NCBI GenBank assembly: GCA_900088475.1
Contig: FLMG01002625.1
Location: 1 to 10,695 of the forward strand
Length of the DNA stretch: 10,695 nucleotides
Direction of reading: 5' to 3'
Source: Hyphochytrium catenoides
Taxonomy: Eukaryota > Sar > Hyphochytriomycetes > Hyphochytriales > Hyphochytriaceae
Below are positions 6,676-10,695 of this stretch, piece after piece; position 1 is the stretch's first letter; every line of letters begins with the position of its first letter. The notes under the pieces are model-generated. The model was not told where the DNA came from. It searched no databases and saw nothing but the letters and a program-made list of their open reading frames with translations. The position numbers and the translations under genes were made by a program.

Positions 6676-7656
6676 CTATCTAGGAGAGGAATAGTCCTGG
6701 TTTTCTTCCTCTTTGAAGTCTACCAGCCTCTTCATAAAGGCCCTCACAGCGCCAGAGGAGTGCATGCAAACCAGAGATGTCTTGACGGCAGGTACACTTG
6801 AGAAAGGAGACTGTTTGTGTGACAAACAAGCCCTCTCTTCCTGTGTCCGAACGAGTCGAAGGAGTTCGTCATGTACCTCATCAGTAACCGGAGCTAAGCC
6901 ACGGGAACGGGAAGGTTCCGGCAAGACCTGGCTTCGAGAGTCTAACTTAAAGGTTTGGTCTGGGTATTGGCTGTTATCAGAGGCTGGCATTTGGCGGAGA
7001 GTTTGAGTAAGATGGCTGAGAGCCGCTTGTGTAGAGAGAAAGACAATAATTAGGTCTCTTGACTGACGGGAGATGAGACGGAGAGATAGAGACAGCCCCT
7101 CGCGTGGATCGAACGAAGAGATGCTTCGAAAGGCACCAACAGCCTTCCCTTCAGTTAGCTCTCGCGAGTATAGGCACACCTTCAGTTTAGTGCGCATAGC
7201 GAGAAAAGTGACCTTAGAATATCGCGCAATGACCGCAATGCCGCAAGCCATACTGATTAGGCTTGGGGCATGGACGTTGTAGCGGTCGCCAATGTTACTG
7301 AAGACGAGCTTGATGCTGGAGCTCAACAAAGGGTCTGGGGTAAGATCCTCTGGCTCTACTAAGGAAGGCCCGGTTTCTTCGCTCTTGTCCTTCCATGGAG
7401 TGGACCAGTAACGCGCTAGGATGAGGGCATCATAGTAAAAGGGTTCTTGAGGGATGCGGGTCTTCACTACTTCTGCCTGAGCCACTCCGCTTTGGAGATT
7501 TGGTCTACTTAATCTGTGCTTATTCTGCGCAAAGAGCAGGCTGAAGTCCTCCTGCAGCGACCTGAATTTTGACTTCGACGCCAAAACCCAGGATCCCAAG
7601 GCTCGTCTGCCCTTCTTGGGACGTCGGTGGCTTCCTGTCGAGATTGGTGTTACCAT
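6676..7656 (-). CDS. Unknown protein, possible organellar RNA-binding helical repeat protein
   Basis: A single uninterrupted frame encodes 326 residues from an ATG with an excellent context (A at -3, G at +4). The frame continues upstream only to a non-ATG codon at 7749 and an in-frame TGA just beyond, so 7656 is the best start, though a 5' intron cannot be excluded. I do not recognise the family. The N-terminus is strongly basic (HRRPKKGRR, residues 10-18), which suits an organelle presequence or a nuclear signal. Residues 72-219 look helical. The pair APSLISMACGIAVIARY (130-146) and RELTEGKAVGAFRSISSF (165-182) recalls the helical pairs of FASTK/OPR-type organellar RNA-binding proteins. No RAP domain or catalytic motif is seen. 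The C-terminus is charged. It lies divergent from HMG-CoA synthase. The frame is probably coding; the function is speculative. Confidence 0.65.
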   Translation of the reverse strand: MVTPISTGSHRRPKKGRRALGSWVLASKSKFRSLQEDFSLLFAQNKHRLSRPNLQSGVAQAEVVKTRIPQEPFYYDALILARYWSTPWKDKSEETGPSLVEPEDLTPDPLLSSSIKLVFSNIGDRYNVHAPSLISMACGIAVIARYSKVTFLAMRTKLKVCLYSRELTEGKAVGAFRSISSFDPREGLSLSLRLISRQSRDLIIVFLSTQAALSHLTQTLRQMPASDNSQYPDQTFKLDSRSQVLPEPSRSRGLAPVTDEVHDELLRLVRTQEERACLSHKQSPFSSVPAVKTSLVCMHSSGAVRAFMKRLVDFKEEENQDYSSPR

Positions 7657-8842
7657 GCTGCTGAGTACGTCGCAGCTTGGCAGCGGGAGGTACGACTTCC
7701 AATCTTGGATCCTATGAGCAGAATGCTCTTGGGGTATGAGCTCAATCACCGTCGATCATCTTTGTTGCCATTTCCACCCTTTTATGCTCGTCGGCTCGCC
7801 TGGGGGTTCGGATTACCTGGACGCGCTTTCGGAACTAGCACTCGAGGCCAAGCCACCGGCAACAGGGCTCCTTCTCCCTAGATACATTTCCCCATAGCTA
7901 TATTAGGTCGATATGTGAAGGAGAGGAAATTTCTACTCAGCTCATGAAGAAGCTGCCTGTGGTGGGAGACGAAGCGCACAAGGAGAGGAACGAAGAAAAA
8001 GTGGAGTCGTGACTTCTTCACTCAGGACGGGCATCACTAGTAACCCCCGCCTACTCTTGCAGTCTCCTCTGCGATGATAATGGAAGAATAAGAATGAGCG
8101 AGCTGATGAAGCCTCCGTCGTTGGGTCCCACCAGCAACAGGAGAGGAGGAGACACGCTGACAGAGCCGCTGGCAGAGCTCCTGCCAGGCATTTTAAAGGT
8201 TAAAGGTTCGTGCTTCGAAAGGTCAAACTCTGAGAGACAAACAACAAACAACAGCCTTGGAGAAATTTGATTACCGGAGTCAATGATTCTTTCTTTGATT
8301 CGTTTCTCTTTTGATCCCTCTCCACAACTCCACAGAACAACCTCCATCAGCCCTAATAAAATGACAGCCTTCCTCTCCCACCGTTTTGGTCAGTCTGACT
8401 GACTGACACCTGACCCAGGAGGCTCCAAACCGGAATAGTATTAGGTAACTATTCATTTCTATTGATTCTTCTAGTGTCTTCACGGTCTATCTTTGGGTTA
8501 GCGCGCAGGCTTTTTTGGAAGGCCGCCATCGCGGTCATTGGAAGCCCTAACAGAAGGATGAATGTTGGGCAGTTTGCATGGAGAGGCTGAGGGGATGACG
8601 GAAGCAGGAAGAGAACGGGGCCAGCACTTTGAAGGGCAAGGCAGTCAAGAGAGGAGAGGTGGAGATTCATCTACAGCCTTCTGTCACGACGCACAGAGAC
8701 CTTCAGGATCCTGCGAGTTCAAGCTCTCAGATCTTGACTTTCGCTGCTACTAGCAAAGGAGAAGAGAAGATCAAGTGCAAAGGAAGTTGGTTCTGCCTGC
8801 GTAGAGTATCTGCGTTTTAAGCGAGAGAGTTAAAGAGGCGAG
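7657..8842. other. Divergent intergenic region between the unknown gene and HMG-CoA synthase
   Basis: No gene can be supported in this stretch of about 1.2 kb, which should hold both promoters and leaders. I see no convincing TATA box for HMG-CoA synthase. Present are a 7-bp stem with 5-nt loop (8169-8187), a cluster of AAAGGTTA-like octamers (8195-8225), a plus-strand AATAAA (8355-8360) with no obvious gene before it, and a short CTGA tandem near 8395-8407. A 63-codon ATG frame at 8562-8753 is unlike any family I know and may be an upstream ORF. Confidence 0.55.
8169..8187. repeat. Short perfect hairpin CTGGCAG/CTGCCAG
   Basis: CTGGCAG (8169-8175) and CTGCCAG (8181-8187) flank a 5-nt loop. 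It immediately precedes the AAAGGTTA cluster. It looks like a bacterial terminator but has no T run and no bacterial context. Its role is unknown. Confidence 0.4.
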
Positions 8843-10695
8843 ATGTACGTCTTTCTAGCGGCATCGGCTATTCTGACTAGCGAGCCCGCTAGGGCTGCGC
8901 TGGAAGTTACCTTTGCCGAGCTTTCTGTACTGTTTGCCGAGCATACCTTCGCGGTCTTGCTGCTGGTAGCTGCTGCATCAGCCCTGTGTACCTATGTCTC
9001 CATGAGGTCGATGCTGATCACTTCCAACGCCAAGGAGAAGGGAGCAACAGGATGGGATGGACTGCCTGATGCGGAGAGCGTTCGAGTTGAGACTGCCGCT
9101 CTTTCGCCAACCGAAAAGAATGGTCGGTATGCGCAAAGTACTAAGGGGAGACAGAGGCCGCAAAATGTCGGAATTCTGGCCATTGAGACGTACTTTCCAT
9201 CTCAGTACGTGGCGCAGGAGGAGCTGGAAAAGGCAAACAGCGTTTCCAGCGGGAAGTATACCATAGGACTTGGGCAAGAAGCCATGGCATTCGTATCAGA
9301 CAGAGAAGATATCAACTCCATCTGTCTCACGGCAGTGCATAACCTGCTAGACAAGTATAACATCTCACCACTCTCCATCGGCCGCCTGGAAGTCGGGACG
9401 GAGTCGCTCGTTGATAAGAGCAAGTCAACCAAGACAGTGCTCATGGAACTCTTTCGAGAGAGCGGCAACACGGACGTCGAGGGCGTTACCTCTATCAACG
9501 CTTGTTATGGAGGCACTGCGGCGCTGTTGAACTCTGTTGCGTGGGTGGAAAGCAGCAGCTGGTGAGCAGAAGCCCTTTCTGTCTAGTTGGCTTCTCTCTT
9601 GGTTGACTTCTCTCTTACACTGATCATTCCTTTTCTCTTTATCCAGGGACGGGCGTTATGCACTAGTTGTGGCTGGCGATATTGCTGTGTATGCTAAGGG
9701 ACCAGCAAGGCCTACTGGAGGCTGTGGAGCCGTGGCGATGCTTGTAGGACCGAATGCTCCTATTGTTCTTGAGCCAGGGCTACGAACCACCCACGCTGCT
9801 CATGTCTGGGACTTCTTTAAGCCTGACATGAACTCTGAGTACCCAGTAGTGGACGGACAGTTCTCGAACGCTTGCTATCTCACCTCGCTGGATGACTGCT
9901 ACTCGCGCTTTGCTGCAAAGCATGAAGATCGTGGGTTGGACGGCAAACGCTTCAAGATTTCAGACTATGACTTCGCTGTGTTCCATTCCCCGTATAACAA
10001 GCTGGTCCAGAAGTCCTTTGCGAGGGTAAGTCTCGAGGCGGCTTGCCTCTGACGTCTCTTCCACTCCTATCCCTAGGTCTCTCTCTGTCTCGATCTATAT
10101 CTTGCTTCTTTGTTTAAAGCATTTGCTTAGCCCATCGGGACACTGGCGGTTGTGCTGCATGAATGTCTTTCAAATGCAAGAGAAACAAGTGGGGACGATA
10201 AGGGTTGAAGTCCATTCTACACTGCTTCCCCCTTCTTCATCCTCCACGCTTGAACTGCGCTTTTCCTCCGTCTACCTAAGCTTCTTCTTGTCAACTGAAG
10301 AAGCCCTTAGGCGAGCGCAGACAGCTTATTCTTCGTAGCGCCGCTGCAGCTTAGTCTTCTGGCATTGTAATGCCTCCACTCTGACCGCTTACCGCCTTCA
10401 TCCGCGTTTCTTTTGCAGATTCTTTTCAACGACTTCCTGCGCGATCCCACCAACCCTGCATATGCTGGCCTTGAGAGGTTCTTGACGATGCCTCGTGAGA
10501 AGACGTACAATGATCGCGAGCTGGACCTGGAGCTACGGAAGCTGTCCACGGACTTGTACAGGAGGATGGTAGTGCCTTCCGTGAAGCTAAGCCAGCAAGT
10601 GGGCAATTGTTATACAGCGTCTGTCTTCAACAACCTTGTCTGCCTCATCGACGCTATGAAAGAGCAACTGCTGGGCAAGAGAATCGTCATGTTCT
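8843..10695 (+). CDS. HMGS: Hydroxymethylglutaryl-CoA synthase with N-terminal hydrophobic extension, 3' partial
   Basis: HMG-CoA synthase condenses acetyl-CoA with acetoacetyl-CoA to HMG-CoA, the committed precursor of mevalonate and isoprenoids. Exons are 8843-9561, 9647-10025 and 10419 to the window edge; the introns (85 and 393 nt) are GT-AG and keep the frame. The 458 visible residues stop just before the expected glycine-rich SYGSG segment. The catalytic triad is complete: Glu187 in RLEVGTES, Cys221 in NACYGGTAA and His353 in FHSPY. The family core starts near residue 105 ([14 protein letters not shown]). The preceding residues are unusual: a signal-peptide-like start (1-18) and a hydrophobic stretch (36-52) followed by basic residues, suggesting a membrane-bound enzyme with its catalytic domain in the cytosol. 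An in-frame TAA at 8831 supports this start. Met57 is an alternative start that would drop the hydrophobic part. Confidence 0.95.
10026..10418 (+). other. Large second intron of HMG-CoA synthase
   Basis: This 393-nt GT-AG intron is four or more times longer than any other intron in the window. Its donor is GTAAGT, it has a TCTGACC branch-like site, and it ends in TTTTGCAG. Inside is an almost perfect hairpin (10275-10311). A 78-codon open frame in it has no recognisable protein features. Skipping the intron exactly restores the HMG-CoA synthase frame between AR and ILFNDFL. Confidence 0.9.
10275..10311 (+). repeat. Intronic hairpin in HMG-CoA synthase intron 2
   Basis: GCTTCTTC (10280-10287) pairs with GAAGAAGC (10297-10304), and after a 2-nt bulge CCTAA (10275-10279) pairs with TTAGG (10307-10311). 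That gives 13 bp around a 9-nt loop. It shares the CTTCTTC/GAAGAAG stem sequence with the stem-loop at 6486-6529. Confidence 0.5.

Noticed and set aside
7104-7116. tRNA T-loop (B box) look-alike on the minus strand
   Set aside because: It lies within the coding frame of the unknown protein, and no cloverleaf can be built around it. No tRNA was seen elsewhere.
7520-7702. 60-codon minus-strand frame overlapping the start of the unknown gene
   Set aside because: I tried to join it as a first exon through the donor-like GTAACA after 7654. The only frame-keeping acceptor nearby would give a 19-nt intron, which is too short.
8051-8347. 98-codon minus-strand frame with a hydrophobic C-terminus
   Set aside because: No recognisable domain, and no splice path to the neighbouring gene could be found.
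8355-8360. Plus-strand AATAAA as the 3' end of a gene
   Set aside because: No plus-strand coding sequence precedes it. The same applies to the AATAAA at 6195-6200. Both are probably chance A-rich hexamers or belong to unannotated transcripts.
1-10695. CRISPR array, insertion sequence or retroelement
   Set aside because: No regularly spaced repeats, transposase, integrase or reverse transcriptase motifs are seen. The repeats found are microsatellites, TPR-coding repeats or isolated hairpins.

Overview
This is nuclear-type DNA from a eukaryote, most likely a protist or alga. Two genes are split by short GT-AG introns (59-96 nt, plus one of 393 nt), there are long CT/GA microsatellites, and the proteins are eukaryotic families. 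The HMG-CoA synthase gene implies a mevalonate pathway, which argues against green algae and apicomplexans. It is compatible with several stramenopile, haptophyte or red algal lineages. I cannot name the genus.

Layout: 1-944 is a non-coding leader with a pyrimidine-rich microsatellite, a purine-rich microsatellite, a TATA-like box and five short upstream ORFs. At 945-3950 (+) is an intronless gene for a 1001-residue protein that joins a divergent RelA/SpoT-like nucleotidyltransferase-type region to about 15 kinesin-light-chain-type TPRs. A 526-bp convergent spacer (3951-4476) holds nested inverted repeats. At 4477-5671 (-) is a complete six-exon prohibitin-1 gene whose exons I resolved to the base. 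The region 5672-6675 is non-coding, with a TATA-like box, an 11-bp direct repeat and a perfect 16-bp stem-loop. At 6676-7656 (-) is a 326-residue protein of unknown family with a weak resemblance to organellar RNA-binding helical repeats. The region 7657-8842 separates two divergent genes. From 8843 to the window end (+) is HMG-CoA synthase, three exons seen, 3' end missing, with an unusual 105-residue hydrophobic N-terminal extension.

The genes do not form one pathway. HMG-CoA synthase makes the mevalonate precursor, PHB1 is an inner mitochondrial membrane scaffold, and the TPR protein is probably a signalling or scaffolding protein. The most notable points are the RelA/SpoT-like/TPR architecture, the apparent membrane anchor on HMG-CoA synthase, the perfect stem-loop at 6486-6529, the nested inverted repeats at 4051-4188, and the octamer AAAGGTTA recurring only in non-coding DNA.
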